From assembly GCF_024639375.1 (NCBI RefSeq), contig NZ_JAHEIM010000014.1, positions 1-41,404 on the forward strand: 41,404 nt of DNA, given 5' to 3'. The notes beneath the pieces are model-generated. The model ran no database searches. It was not told the DNA's origin and was given only the letters and a program-made list of their open reading frames with translations. The translations under genes were made by a program, and so were the position numbers. Shown here in pieces: positions 32,349-41,287 of the stretch. Within the stretch, counting starts at the first letter, position 1. Every line of letters begins with the position of its first letter. The DNA is from Rhodoluna sp. (lineage in GTDB: Bacteria > Actinomycetota > Actinomycetes > Actinomycetales > Microbacteriaceae).

Positions 32349-33407
32349 ATGGCATTCTCAGTTGCTATTGCCGGCGCTAGCGGCAATGTGGGCGGAGAAC
32401 TGTTGCGCCTGATTGCTGAACACCCGCAGCTCGAATTGAAAACCGTCACCGCAAGCAGCATGGTGGGGCAGAAGGTTTCGTCGCTGCATCCGCAGGTCGC
32501 AAAATATGCCGACGTGGTCTTCACCGAAAACAACGCCGAAAACCTAGCCGGCCACGACATTGTTTTCTTGGCGCTGCCGCACTCTAAATCGGCAGAGGTT
32601 GCGCAGTGGTTGGCTGCGGATACTCTCGTGCTCGACTGTGGTGCTGATTTTCGGCTTGAGAGCGAAGCCGATTGGCAAAAGTTTTATGGTGGCGATCATG
32701 CCGGCACCTGGACCTACGGAATGCCAGAGCTGCTAATTGGCGGCGACAAAAAACAACGCGAACTTCTTAGGGGCACCAAGCGAATCGCAGTGCCTGGTTG
32801 CAATGTGACTGCAATTACTTTGGGTCTTGCGCCTGCACTTCAAGCCGGGCTGGTTGAAACCACTGACATCGTTAGTGTTCTCACCGTTGGCACTTCTGGT
32901 GCTGGTCGCGGTGCCACCGAAAAACTATTTGAAGTTGAACCAACCGGTTCGGCAAACGCTTATCAAGTTGGTGGCATTCACCGTCACACACCTGAGATTG
33001 AGCAAAATCTTTCCAAGTCAGCTGGTGCACAAGTGCAGGTTTCGTTCACTCCGGTTTTGGCTTCAATTGAGCGTGGAATTTTGGCTGTGAACACCGCAGT
33101 GCTCAAGCCTGGTGTTGACATTGCACAAGTAGCAAAGGCCTACAAGGCTGCCTACGGCAACGAACAATTCATCAATGTTTATCCAGCCGGCGAATTTCCG
33201 AGCACTGCCGACACCATCGGTGCAAATAATGCACTAATTGGTTTGGCCGTTGATGAGCACGCGAACCGTTTGGTTTCGGTTTGCGCAATCGACAACTTGG
33301 TCAAAGGCACCGGCGGTGCTGCGATCCAGTCAATGAATATTGCACTCGGATTACCTGAGCAAACCGGCCTCGAATCAATCTCACTTTCAAAGAATGGCTC
33401 AAGCTAA
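32349..33407 (+). CDS. argC: N-acetyl-gamma-glutamyl-phosphate reductase
   Basis: Third step of arginine synthesis, reducing N-acetylglutamyl phosphate to the semialdehyde. The 352-residue product has the NADP loop GASGNVGGE at residues 9-17 and the catalytic cysteine C151 in VPGCNVTAITLGLAPAL. AGGA at 32340-32343 lies five bases before the ATG. It opens an arg cluster with one-base overlaps: argC/argJ and argJ/argB are both TAATG junctions. Confidence 0.97.
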   Translation: MAFSVAIAGASGNVGGELLRLIAEHPQLELKTVTASSMVGQKVSSLHPQVAKYADVVFTENNAENLAGHDIVFLALPHSKSAEVAQWLAADTLVLDCGADFRLESEADWQKFYGGDHAGTWTYGMPELLIGGDKKQRELLRGTKRIAVPGCNVTAITLGLAPALQAGLVETTDIVSVLTVGTSGAGRGATEKLFEVEPTGSANAYQVGGIHRHTPEIEQNLSKSAGAQVQVSFTPVLASIERGILAVNTAVLKPGVDIAQVAKAYKAAYGNEQFINVYPAGEFPSTADTIGANNALIGLAVDEHANRLVSVCAIDNLVKGTGGAAIQSMNIALGLPEQTGLESISLSKNGSS

Positions 33408-34558
33408 TGACAGTAACTGTTGCAAAAGGTTTTGTTGCCGGGGCAGTGCATGCGGGCCTAAAGAAATCAGGCAACCTCGATTTGGCTCTGGTGGTCAATC
33501 AGGGTCCGCTAAATGCAGCTGCCGTTGTCTTCACAACCAACCGCTGCCAGGCCAACCCAATCATCTGGTCAAAGGAAGTAATCAAAGATGGCCAGGTGTC
33601 TGCAATCATTTTGAACTCAGGTGGCGCTAACTGCTACACCGGTGCGCAAGGTTTTCAAACCACCCACGCAACTGCCGAGAAAGTCGCCGAGCTGCTTGAT
33701 GTTTCTGCAGGCGATGTTTTGGTTTGTTCAACCGGCCTCATCGGAGATCAACTCGATCGTGAAAAACTTCTTGCCGGCACCGCTGCTGCTGCTGCAGCAC
33801 TGGGCAGCAATGGCGCAATTGCTGCAGAGGCAATCATGACCACCGACTCAAAACCTAAGACTGCTCAGTTCACTCACCCCGATGGTTGGTCAATCGGCGG
33901 CATGGCAAAGGGTGCGGGAATGTTGGCGCCGGGTCTGGCAACCATGCTGGTGGTAATCACTACCGACGCAGTCATCGACAGCAAGTCACTTGATGTTGCG
34001 CTTCGTGCATCAACCCGTGTCACCTTCGATCGACTTGACTCAGATGGCTGCATGTCAACCAACGACCAAGTCACCGTCATGGCTTCAGGTGCAAGCAACG
34101 AAACCCCAACTCAGGATGACTTCACTGCTGCGCTCACCGAAATTTGTTTGTCACTTGCAACTCAGCTTCAGAAAGATGCCGAGGGTTCGTCGCACGACAT
34201 CACCATCACGGTTAGTGGCGCAGCATCCGAAGAAGACGCCGAAGAAGTTGGCCGTTCTGTTGCTCGCAACAATTTGTTCAAAGCAGCTATCTATGGCAAC
34301 GACCCAAACTGGGGTCGCATATTGGCTGCGGTTGGCGTGACCAAAGCTGCGTTTGATCCATACGACATCGACGTCGCAATCAACGGAGTTAGTGTTTCGC
34401 GCAAGGGCCAGCCAGACCAACCGCGCGATCTAGTTGATCTCACTCCGCGTGCAGTGGCAATTTCTATCAACCTAAATGCCGGCAACCACAGTGCCGCCAT
34501 TTACACCAACGACCTAACTCACGAATACGTCACCGAGAACAGCGAATACTCAAGCTAA
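33407..34558 (+). CDS. argJ: Glutamate N-acetyltransferase / amino-acid acetyltransferase ArgJ
   Basis: Recycles the acetyl group from N-acetylornithine to glutamate. The 383-residue precursor is expected to cleave itself before the nucleophile T179 in [16 protein letters not shown], giving two chains. The C-terminal region has [19 protein letters not shown] (near 286). Whether it is bifunctional (also using acetyl-CoA) cannot be read from sequence. ATG overlaps argC, and its stop overlaps argB. Confidence 0.96.
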   Translation: MTVTVAKGFVAGAVHAGLKKSGNLDLALVVNQGPLNAAAVVFTTNRCQANPIIWSKEVIKDGQVSAIILNSGGANCYTGAQGFQTTHATAEKVAELLDVSAGDVLVCSTGLIGDQLDREKLLAGTAAAAAALGSNGAIAAEAIMTTDSKPKTAQFTHPDGWSIGGMAKGAGMLAPGLATMLVVITTDAVIDSKSLDVALRASTRVTFDRLDSDGCMSTNDQVTVMASGASNETPTQDDFTAALTEICLSLATQLQKDAEGSSHDITITVSGAASEEDAEEVGRSVARNNLFKAAIYGNDPNWGRILAAVGVTKAAFDPYDIDVAINGVSVSRKGQPDQPRDLVDLTPRAVAISINLNAGNHSAAIYTNDLTHEYVTENSEYSS

Positions 34559-35448
34559 TGATTCCTGCAGAAGAACGAGACCAAGCGTTAGCCGCCATCA
34601 AGGCTGGCACGCTCATAGAGTCATTGCCGTGGCTAAAGCAGTTTCACGGCAAAGTTGTGGTGGTTAAATTTGGCGGAAATGCAATGGTCGACGAGGCACT
34701 GCAAAAAGCTTTTGCCGAAGACATGGCATATCTGCGTTGGGTTGGCATCAAACCTGTAGTTGTGCACGGCGGCGGTCCGCAAATTTCCGCAAGGCTTGCC
34801 GAGCTAGGCATTGAAAGCGAATTCCGCGGTGGTTTTAGAGTGACCACAGACGAAACCATCACGGTGGTTCGTGATGTGTTGCGCAATCAAATTTCAGCAA
34901 AGCTTGCCGAGCTAATCAACGAGGCTGGCGCCGAGACGGCAATCATGTCGGGTGAAGATTCGAACCTTTTCCGCGCAGATAAAACCACGCTTGACTCCGA
35001 TGAAGGTCCAGTCGACATCGGCCTGGTTGGCGAAGTCACCACCGTGAATCCGCGAATCGTTTTCGAAGCTCTCGAGGCTGGTCGCATTCCAGTGGTTTCC
35101 ACAGTGGCACCAAGTGCAAATGGTGAATTGCTAAATGTAAACGCCGACCTTGCCGCAGCTTCACTTGCTATCGCACTCGGTGCAGAAAAACTTATGGTGC
35201 TTACCGATGTACCTGGTCTCTACAGTGACTGGCCAAATAAAGACTCGATGGTTTCTGAAATCACGGCTGCTGAACTTGAAGAACTGCTGCCGTCACTTGA
35301 ATCTGGAATGATTCCGAAGATGCAGGCCTGCCTAAGCGCTGTAAAGGGAGGCATTCCTCGTGCTCACGTTATCGATGGCCGCACACCGCACAGCATCCTG
35401 CTCGAAATTTTCACCGTTGCCGGCTTTGGCACACTGGTTCTTCCATAA
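34558..35448 (+). CDS. argB: Acetylglutamate kinase
   Basis: Phosphorylates N-acetylglutamate, the usual arginine-inhibited step. The 296 residues have [10 protein letters not shown] (about 30-39), [10 protein letters not shown] (near 64), and [13 protein letters not shown] near the C-terminus, an intact amino-acid kinase fold. The N-terminal helix before the kinase core (residues 1-28) is the feature associated with hexameric, arginine-inhibited enzymes. In most actinobacteria argD comes next, but here argF follows after 17 nt. Confidence 0.97.
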   Translation: MIPAEERDQALAAIKAGTLIESLPWLKQFHGKVVVVKFGGNAMVDEALQKAFAEDMAYLRWVGIKPVVVHGGGPQISARLAELGIESEFRGGFRVTTDETITVVRDVLRNQISAKLAELINEAGAETAIMSGEDSNLFRADKTTLDSDEGPVDIGLVGEVTTVNPRIVFEALEAGRIPVVSTVAPSANGELLNVNADLAAASLAIALGAEKLMVLTDVPGLYSDWPNKDSMVSEITAAELEELLPSLESGMIPKMQACLSAVKGGIPRAHVIDGRTPHSILLEIFTVAGFGTLVLP

Positions 35449-35465
35449 CAGAGAGACGCATAAAA

Positions 35466-36389
35466 ATGGTTCGCCACTTTTTGAAAGATGATGACATCAC
35501 TCCGGTCGAGCAGGCTGAGATTCTTCGTCGTGCATTGCAGCTCAAGCAAGCTCCATATTCAGTTCGCCCGTTCGAGGGGCCAAAGACTGTTGCGCTCATC
35601 TTCGACAAAACCTCAACTCGCACCCGCGTTTCTTTTGCCGTGGGCGTTAGTGACCTCGGGGGAGCACCTCTAATCATCGACAGCCAGTCGAGCCAGATGG
35701 GTGCAAAGGAATCGATCGCAGACACAGCTCGCGTGCTTGGTCGTCAGGTGGCACAGATTGTCTGGCGCACCTACGCTCAAACCGGCCTCGAAGAGATGGC
35801 CAATTACGCCGGTGTGCCAGTCATAAACTCCCTGAGTGACAGCTACCACCCGTGCCAAATTCTTGCTGACCTGCTTACCGTGCAAGAGCACAAGGGCCAG
35901 CTCGCTGGATTGAAGTTGGCCTATGTTGGCGACGCAAGCAACAACATGGCCAACAGCTACCTAATTGGTGGCGCAACCGCTGGTATGCACGTGGCGGTGG
36001 CTGGCCCGGCTGGCTACTTGCCAGACCCAGGCATTGTCACTCGCGCCGAACTGATTGCGGCAAAAACCGGCGGCTCAATCGAAATTCACGGCGAACCTCA
36101 TGCAGCAATTCAAAACGCCGATGTAGTCGTCACCGACACTTGGGTGTCAATGGGTCAGGAATCCGATAAAGAACAGCGTCTTCGCGATTTTGCCGGCTAC
36201 ACCATCGATTCAGCTCTGATGGCGCAGGCCAAACCAGACGCAATTTTCATGCACTGCTTGCCGGCATACCGCGGATACGAGGTTTCGGCCGAAGTTCTAG
36301 ATGGCCCGCAGTCAGTAATTTGGGACGAAGCCGAGAACCGACTTCACGCACAGAAGGCTCTGATGGCCTGGTTAGCAGAGCAGGCCTAA
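35466..36389 (+). CDS. argF: Ornithine carbamoyltransferase
   Basis: Makes citrulline from ornithine and carbamoyl phosphate. The 307-residue protein has the carbamoyl-phosphate motif STRTR at 50-54, HPCQILADLLTV (near 127), DTWVSMGQE, and the ornithine-binding FMHCLPAYRGYEVSAEV with its catalytic cysteine near 262. It is an anabolic-type OTCase. The ribosome-binding site is weak (GAGAGA). No argR follows it. Confidence 0.97.
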   Translation: MVRHFLKDDDITPVEQAEILRRALQLKQAPYSVRPFEGPKTVALIFDKTSTRTRVSFAVGVSDLGGAPLIIDSQSSQMGAKESIADTARVLGRQVAQIVWRTYAQTGLEEMANYAGVPVINSLSDSYHPCQILADLLTVQEHKGQLAGLKLAYVGDASNNMANSYLIGGATAGMHVAVAGPAGYLPDPGIVTRAELIAAKTGGSIEIHGEPHAAIQNADVVVTDTWVSMGQESDKEQRLRDFAGYTIDSALMAQAKPDAIFMHCLPAYRGYEVSAEVLDGPQSVIWDEAENRLHAQKALMAWLAEQA

Positions 36390-36487
36390 GCAGCACCAGC
36401 TTCACCGGTCCGGCCGCAATCCGCTTGTCGAACTAAGATTGAACACATCCCAGCGCTGATTTCTTCAGCATTTATTTAAGGAGCATC
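36390..36487 (+). promoter_or_regulatory. argF-argG intergenic region with possible promoter and leader hairpin
   Basis: TAAGAT at 36434-36439 is a possible -10 for argG. GCTGA/TCAGC (36455-36459/36465-36469) forms a 5-bp hairpin followed by ATTTATTT and then the AAGGAG site. It might act as a weak attenuator, but evidence is slight. argR, which normally occupies this position, is absent. Confidence 0.3.
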
Positions 36488-37684
36488 ATGGCGGAACGCG
36501 TAGTCCTCGCTTATTCCGGCGGCCTAGACACCTCGGTGGGCATTGGCTGGCTAAAGGACGCAACTGGCAAAGAGGTTGTCGCAATGGCAATCGACGTTGG
36601 CCAGGGCGGCGAAGACATGAACGACATCCGTCAGCGTGCACTCGATTGTGGCGCCGTTGAGTCAGTTGTTATTGACGCTAAGGATGAGTTCGCCAATGAC
36701 TACCTAATGCCTGCGCTCAAGGCCAACGCTCTGTACCAGAAGCGCTACCCACTAGTGTCTGCACTTTCACGTCCGTTGATTGCAAAGCACCTAGCACTCA
36801 CCGCACAGCAGCTTGGCGCTAACAGCGTTGCTCACGGTTGCACCGGTAAGGGCAACGACCAGGTTCGTTTCGAAGCTTCGGTTGCAGCAATCGATCCATC
36901 ACTTACTTCTATCGCTCCAATTCGTGACCTTGCACTTACTCGTGACAAGGCAATCGAATATGCGGCGAAGCACAACCTGCCAATCGCGCAGTCAAAGAAG
37001 AGCCCTTACTCAGTTGACCAGAACGTATGGGGTCGCGCGGTTGAAACCGGTTTCCTAGAGGACCCTTGGAACGCACCGATTGAAGACCTCTACACCTACA
37101 CCCAAGACCCAAACGTCTTCCGTGAAGCAGACGAAGTAGTCATCAAGTTTGAACAAGGTGTTCCGGTTGCAATCGATGGTGTTGCTTACACGCCAATTCA
37201 AATCGTCGAGAAGATGAACCAGCTTGCCGGTGCTCACGGTGTTGGTCGCATTGACATTGTTGAAGACCGTTTGGTTGGCATCAAGAGCCGCGAGATTTAC
37301 GAAGCACCTGCCGGCATCGCGCTAATCAATGCACACGAAGATCTAGAGAACCTAACTCTTGAGCGCGAGGTTAATCGCTTCAAGAAGGGCATCGAAGACA
37401 AGTGGGCAACTTTGGTTTACGAAGGACTTTGGTTCTCAGATCTAAAGCGCTCGCTTGATGTGTTCATCGATCACACCCAGCAATACGTCACCGGTGAAGT
37501 TCGTTTGAAGTTGCAGGGTGGCCGCGCGGTTCCAACTGGTCGTCGCTCACCTGAGTCACTTTACGATTTCGATCTTGCAACTTACGACACTGGCGACACC
37601 TTCGACCAGTCATTGGCCAAGGGCTTCATTGAACTTTGGGCATTGCCAAGCAAGATCTCTGCCAAGCGCAACCTGAAGCACTAA
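36488..37684 (+). CDS. argG: Argininosuccinate synthase
   Basis: ATP-dependent joining of citrulline and aspartate. The 398-residue product is the standard bacterial length (not the longer 440-480-residue E. coli type) and has the PP-loop AYSGGLDTS at residues 8-16, [14 protein letters not shown] (near 117) and [14 protein letters not shown] strong AAGGAG (36478-36483) precedes the ATG. It ends TAATG, overlapping argH by one base. Confidence 0.98.
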   Translation: MAERVVLAYSGGLDTSVGIGWLKDATGKEVVAMAIDVGQGGEDMNDIRQRALDCGAVESVVIDAKDEFANDYLMPALKANALYQKRYPLVSALSRPLIAKHLALTAQQLGANSVAHGCTGKGNDQVRFEASVAAIDPSLTSIAPIRDLALTRDKAIEYAAKHNLPIAQSKKSPYSVDQNVWGRAVETGFLEDPWNAPIEDLYTYTQDPNVFREADEVVIKFEQGVPVAIDGVAYTPIQIVEKMNQLAGAHGVGRIDIVEDRLVGIKSREIYEAPAGIALINAHEDLENLTLEREVNRFKKGIEDKWATLVYEGLWFSDLKRSLDVFIDHTQQYVTGEVRLKLQGGRAVPTGRRSPESLYDFDLATYDTGDTFDQSLAKGFIELWALPSKISAKRNLKH

Positions 37685-39093
37685 TGACTAGCCAGGGTTC
37701 AGGTTCAAACGCACTTTGGGGCAGCCGCTTTGAAGGCGGCCCGTCGGATGCGCTCGTTGCGCTTAGCCGCTCGGTGCACTTTGACTGGCGCCTGGCTAAC
37801 TACGACATCGCAGGTACACGCGCGCACATCAAGTCATTGCTTTCTGCCGGTTACCTAACCACAGCAGAACACGAAAAACTTGATCGCAGTTTGGTTGAAC
37901 TTCAAGACCGTGTGAACCAAGGCAGCTTTGTTGCAAAGCAATCTGACGAAGATGTTCACTCGGCGCTTGAGCGAGGCTTGATTGAAATTGCAGGCGCCGA
38001 ACTAGGCGGCAAGGTTCGTGCTGGTCGCAGCCGCAACGATCAAATTGCAACTCTCATTCGCAGCTACCTGCGCGATCAGGCAAACGTAATTGCAACATTG
38101 GTGACTGACCTGGTTGAGGTTTTGGTTTCTCGTGCAGAGGAGCACCTTGGTGTTGCAATGCCGGGTCGCACCCACTTTCAGCACGCACAGCCAGTGCAAC
38201 TTTCACATCACCTGCTGGCACACGCGTGGCCTCTGGTGCGTGACCTTGAGCGTTTGCAAGATTGGTTGAAGCGCGCAAACTTGTCGCCCTACGGCGCTGG
38301 TGCGCTCGCTGGCAACACATTGGGTCTCGACCCAAACATCGTTGCGCGTGAACTTGGTTTTGTTGCACCAACTCAAAACTCAATCGACGCAACTGCAAGC
38401 CGCGATGTTGTCGCAGAGTTTTCATTCATCGCTGCACTAATCGGAATTAACCTTTCGCGCTTCGCAGAAGAGATCATCATCTGGGCCAGTGCCGAGTTTG
38501 ACTACATCAAACTTCACGATGCTTACTCAACCGGTTCGTCGATCATGCCGCAAAAAAAGAATCCTGACATTGCAGAACTTGCGCGCGGCAAGGCTGGTCG
38601 TCTCATTGGTGACCTCACCGGTTTGCTTGCAACACTCAAAGGTTTGCCGCTGGCTTACAACCGTGACTTGCAAGAAGATAAAGAACCGGTCTTCGACGCC
38701 GTTGACACACTCACAGTTTTGCTTCCGGCATTCACCGGCATGGTTGCAACGCTCGAGTTCAACCGCAATCGACTTGAGCTACTTGCTCCGGCAGGTTTCT
38801 CGCTTGCCACGGATGTCGCCGAGTGGTTGGTGAAGCAGCGTGTTCCATTCCGCGACGCACACGAAATCACCGGCAAGTTGGTTTCTTACTGCGAGCAGCA
38901 CAATCTTGAATTGCATGAAGTTCCAGACGCAGAGATGGCAGCGATTTCAACTCACCTAACTCCAGAGGTTCGTGACGTTCTAACTGTTGGTGGTTCAATC
39001 AAGGCTCGTGCCGGTGCCGGTGGCACAGCGTTGCCTCGAGTGCTCGACCAAATTGCTGCACTTCGCAAAATTGCACCGAAACGCGAGGCTTAA
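37684..39093 (+). CDS. argH: Argininosuccinate lyase
   Basis: Releases arginine and fumarate from argininosuccinate. The 469-residue product has the fumarase/ASL signature [12 protein letters not shown] at 284-295, with the catalytic serine in the GSS loop, and [11 protein letters not shown] (near 111). The frame is open upstream to a TTG at 37636, but ATG 37684 is chosen because it matches the family N-terminus ([16 protein letters not shown]) and makes the usual one-base overlap with argG. Confidence 0.97.
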   Translation: MTSQGSGSNALWGSRFEGGPSDALVALSRSVHFDWRLANYDIAGTRAHIKSLLSAGYLTTAEHEKLDRSLVELQDRVNQGSFVAKQSDEDVHSALERGLIEIAGAELGGKVRAGRSRNDQIATLIRSYLRDQANVIATLVTDLVEVLVSRAEEHLGVAMPGRTHFQHAQPVQLSHHLLAHAWPLVRDLERLQDWLKRANLSPYGAGALAGNTLGLDPNIVARELGFVAPTQNSIDATASRDVVAEFSFIAALIGINLSRFAEEIIIWASAEFDYIKLHDAYSTGSSIMPQKKNPDIAELARGKAGRLIGDLTGLLATLKGLPLAYNRDLQEDKEPVFDAVDTLTVLLPAFTGMVATLEFNRNRLELLAPAGFSLATDVAEWLVKQRVPFRDAHEITGKLVSYCEQHNLELHEVPDAEMAAISTHLTPEVRDVLTVGGSIKARAGAGGTALPRVLDQIAALRKIAPKREA

Positions 39094-39095
39094 TT

Positions 39096-40394
39096 TTGGC
39101 AACACCACAGGCGTTAGCATCCCAACACAATGACTCAACCTTCAGCGACATTCTCGAAGAGTTGCAGTGGCGTGGTTTGGTTGCACTTTCAACCGATGCC
39201 GATGAACTTCGCAAGGCCCTAACCAGCGGCAGCATCACTTACTACTGCGGCTTTGATCCAACCGCAGCCAGCTTGCACCTGGGCAACCTGGTGCAGCTGC
39301 TCACCATGCGTCGTTTGCAACTTGCCGGCCACAAGCCATTAGCGCTTATCGGCGGATCAACTGGGTTGGTTGGCGATCCACGCCCAACTGCTGAGCGCAC
39401 GCTAAACACCAAAGAGACAGTTGCCGAGTGGGTTGAAAAACTTGGCGGCCAAGCCTCTCGCTTTCTTTCATTCGAGGGCCCAAACGCGGCTCGCCTGGTC
39501 AACAACCTTGACTGGACTGCTCCGCTATCGGCCATCGACTTCTTGCGTGAAATCGGCAAGCACTTCCGTGTGGGCAAGATGCTCAGCAAAGATGCCGTTT
39601 CGGCACGCCTCAACTCTGAGCACGGCATCAGCTACACCGAGTTCAGTTACCAAATCCTTCAGGGTCTAGATTTCCTAGAGCTTTTCCGTCAGTACGACTG
39701 CGTGCTGCAGACCGGTGGTTCCGATCAGTGGGGCAACCTAACTTCTGGAACCGACCTGATTCACAAGGTTGAGGGCAAGAGTGCCCACATTTTGGCCACC
39801 CCGCTAATCACCAACAGCGATGGCAAAAAGTTCGGAAAATCAGAGGGCAACGCGGTTTGGCTCGACGCCGACCTAACTTCGCCTTATGCCTTCTATCAGT
39901 TCTGGCTAAATGTCGAAGACGCCGATGTGGTCGATCGCCTCAAGGTATTTACCTTCCTTAGCCGTACCGAAATCGAAGATTTGGCCAAGCAGACTAACGA
40001 CGCACCGCACCTGCGTGCCGCTCAAAAGCGCTTAGCGCTAGAGGTCACCACTCTCGTTCACTCGGCTCAGGCAGCTCAGGGCGCAATCGATGCCTCAGCC
40101 GCACTATTCGGCCAGGGTGATCTAGAGGCCCTAGACCCACAAACTCTGCAGGCAGCGCTTAGCGAATTGCCTAATACCAACGCCGTCAAGGGCACCGCAA
40201 TCACTCAGCTTTTGGTTGATACCGGCCTGGTTGCCAGCATTTCTGCTGGTCGTCGCGCCATAGCCGAAGGTGGCGTGTACCTAAATAACGCAAAAATCGA
40301 AGATGAAGCAGCCACTTTGGATGCGTTGCTCCATGGCAAATTCGCTGTGTTGCGCCGCGGCAAGAAGACCTTGGCCGGCATTTTCACTGCCTAA
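39096..40394 (+). CDS. tyrS: Tyrosine--tRNA ligase
   Basis: Class I synthetase. From TTG 39096 the product is 432 residues: HIGH-type motif HLGN at 61-64, the KMSKS-equivalent KFGKS at 245-249, and a C-terminal S4 RNA-binding domain (about 365-430). TTG is the only in-frame start that keeps the SDILEELQWRGL helix conserved in homologues; a nearby ATG at 39130 is out of frame. CGAGG lies seven bases before the TTG. The gene begins 2 nt after argH, so it may be carried on the arg transcript. tyrS next to an rrn operon is common in actinobacteria. Confidence 0.96.
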   Translation: MATPQALASQHNDSTFSDILEELQWRGLVALSTDADELRKALTSGSITYYCGFDPTAASLHLGNLVQLLTMRRLQLAGHKPLALIGGSTGLVGDPRPTAERTLNTKETVAEWVEKLGGQASRFLSFEGPNAARLVNNLDWTAPLSAIDFLREIGKHFRVGKMLSKDAVSARLNSEHGISYTEFSYQILQGLDFLELFRQYDCVLQTGGSDQWGNLTSGTDLIHKVEGKSAHILATPLITNSDGKKFGKSEGNAVWLDADLTSPYAFYQFWLNVEDADVVDRLKVFTFLSRTEIEDLAKQTNDAPHLRAAQKRLALEVTTLVHSAQAAQGAIDASAALFGQGDLEALDPQTLQAALSELPNTNAVKGTAITQLLVDTGLVASISAGRRAIAEGGVYLNNAKIEDEAATLDALLHGKFAVLRRGKKTLAGIFTA

Positions 40395-40417
40395 TCCGGG
40401 GGATTCAAGCGCCGAAA

Positions 40418-40438
40418 GGGCTCTACGCCCAACTTTTA
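40418..40438 (+). terminator. Weak hairpin between convergent tyrS and DUF1905 genes
   Basis: GGGC/GCCC (40418-40421/40427-40430) is followed by AACTTTT. The stem is only 4 bp, and this is the only candidate in the gap. Confidence 0.3.
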
Positions 40439-40732
40439 GAAGTCAACCGTCTCTAAATGAACGGTCACTTTCGACCCCGCGGATAGCGCTTCTGCCTTAC
40501 GAACAGCGGCTTTTACCGGCAAAATGTAGGCTCCAACACTGCTATCGGGGAATATAGAGGTGCGCCAGCTGGTCTTACCAATGGTCACATCAACCCGAAC
40601 AGAACCGAATCCACGGCGCAGGGGAGCAGTAATTTCCTTAATTTCATCGGAATCCTGCTGATTTAATTTCAAAAAATGCCATGCGGATTCCGATTTCCAC
40701 AGATAAATCAGGCTTTCAAACTCATAAATCAT
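40436..40732 (-). CDS. DUF1905 domain protein
   Basis: The 98-residue product matches DUF1905: an N-terminal WHFLKLNQQDSDEI strand-helix, then GFGSVRVDVTIGKTSWRTSIFPDSSVGAYILPVKAAVRKAEAL and a final beta strand. Most family members have unknown function; longer ones carry a second YdeI/OmpD-associated-like domain that is absent here. The minus-strand TATA-like CATAAT (40755-40750) could be its -10, giving a leader of about 10 nt without an evident Shine-Dalgarno. It converges with tyrS and diverges from the rRNA promoters. Confidence 0.85.
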   Translation of the reverse strand: MIYEFESLIYLWKSESAWHFLKLNQQDSDEIKEITAPLRRGFGSVRVDVTIGKTSWRTSIFPDSSVGAYILPVKAAVRKAEALSAGSKVTVHLETVDF

Positions 40733-40836
40733 GTGCCAATTGTGTCCGGATTATGGCTAAAAAGCGGTCTTTTGCCCCTAAAACAGGCCAAAAATGAACT
40801 TTTTTGAAGAAATATCGAAAAAAACCCCAGGTGGAT

Positions 40837-40865
40837 TTGACATGAACGTTACTTGAACGTAATGT
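40837..40865 (+). promoter_or_regulatory. rrn promoter P1
   Basis: TTGACA (40837-40842), 17 bp, TAATGT (40860-40865), the best sigma-70-type promoter in the window, with a predicted start near 40872. The spacer holds TGAACGT twice at an 11-bp period (40843-40849 and 40854-40860). Confidence 0.75.
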
Positions 40866-40939
40866 TTTACCTGTTGCCCATAGCTTGGAAAAATCCGATG
40901 AGATTACCGGCTCAAGTGCAACCAATCAAAGAAATTAGG

Positions 40940-40965
40940 CAAAGCCTCTTGTAGGCCTTTGTTTT
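40940..40965 (+). terminator. Terminator-like hairpin between rrn P1 and P2
   Basis: CAAAGCCT (40940-40947) pairs with AGGCCTTTG (40953-40961, one bulged C) around CTTGT, followed by TTTT. It would lie about 70 nt into the P1 transcript. Confidence 0.45.
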
Positions 40966-41014
40966 CGTCTCTAAGATTGTTCCTCCCACCAAAAAAGTTG
41001 TTGGCGTGTCAGGT

Positions 41015-41042
41015 TTGACAAGTCGCAAAAAGGTGGTAGGTT
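41015..41042 (+). promoter_or_regulatory. rrn promoter P2
   Basis: TTGACA (41015-41020), 16 bp, TAGGTT (41037-41042), predicted start near 41049, about 240 nt before mature 16S. Confidence 0.65.
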
Positions 41043-41092
41043 AGTGAAGTTGCTCTGTAGACGATCGAAAGAAAATCCGCAGAAGCATCCGA

Positions 41093-41115
41093 TCCTTGAG
41101 AACTCAACAGCGTGC
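41093..41115 (+). promoter_or_regulatory. rrn leader antitermination (boxA-like) motif
   Basis: CCTTGAGAACTCAACAGCGT lies here; a TTGAGAACTCAA-type motif is a recurrent element of actinobacterial rRNA leaders and is generally taken as part of the antitermination or processing signal. Confidence 0.5.
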
Positions 41116-41127
41116 ACAATGTCGATA

Positions 41128-41247
41128 CCAAGAACCTCTTGGTTAGCTGGTTTACCAGCTGATGAAGAGAATTATTTGGATTAGACAGATTGTCAGACAA
41201 TCTGATTTAGTCAGATCAAACTAATGCCCCCATTTTCCGGGGGTTTT
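41128..41247 (+). promoter_or_regulatory. Structured rrn leader with four successive hairpins
   Basis: CCAAGA/TCTTGG (41128-41133/41137-41142), AGCTGG/CCAGCT (41145-41150/41155-41160), CAGATTG/CAATCTG (41186-41192/41198-41204), and CCCCC/GGGGG (41227-41231/41239-41243) followed by TTTT. The last has the form of an intrinsic terminator; the others are probable processing structures. Confidence 0.55.
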
Positions 41248-41287
41248 GTAAAACTTGGAGTCAAGCTTGCTTGGTTCCTAAATTACT

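Noticed and set aside
33407-34558. ArgJ self-cleavage as an unusual feature
   Set aside because: Autoproteolysis at the ATML threonine is normal for the family.
35457-35470. CATAAAAATG at the argF start as a possible ARG box
   Set aside because: It is a short A-rich palindrome formed partly by the start codon; no second copy is nearby and no argR is present, so it is likely chance.
37636-37638. TTG as the argH start
   Set aside because: It lies inside argG and adds 16 residues not typical of the family; ATG 37684 makes the standard TAATG overlap.
1-41287. tRNA genes, insertion sequences, prophage or toxin-antitoxin genes
   Set aside because: All gaps between genes were read; none holds a cloverleaf, inverted terminal repeats or transposase-like sequence, and nearly every gap is under 250 bp.
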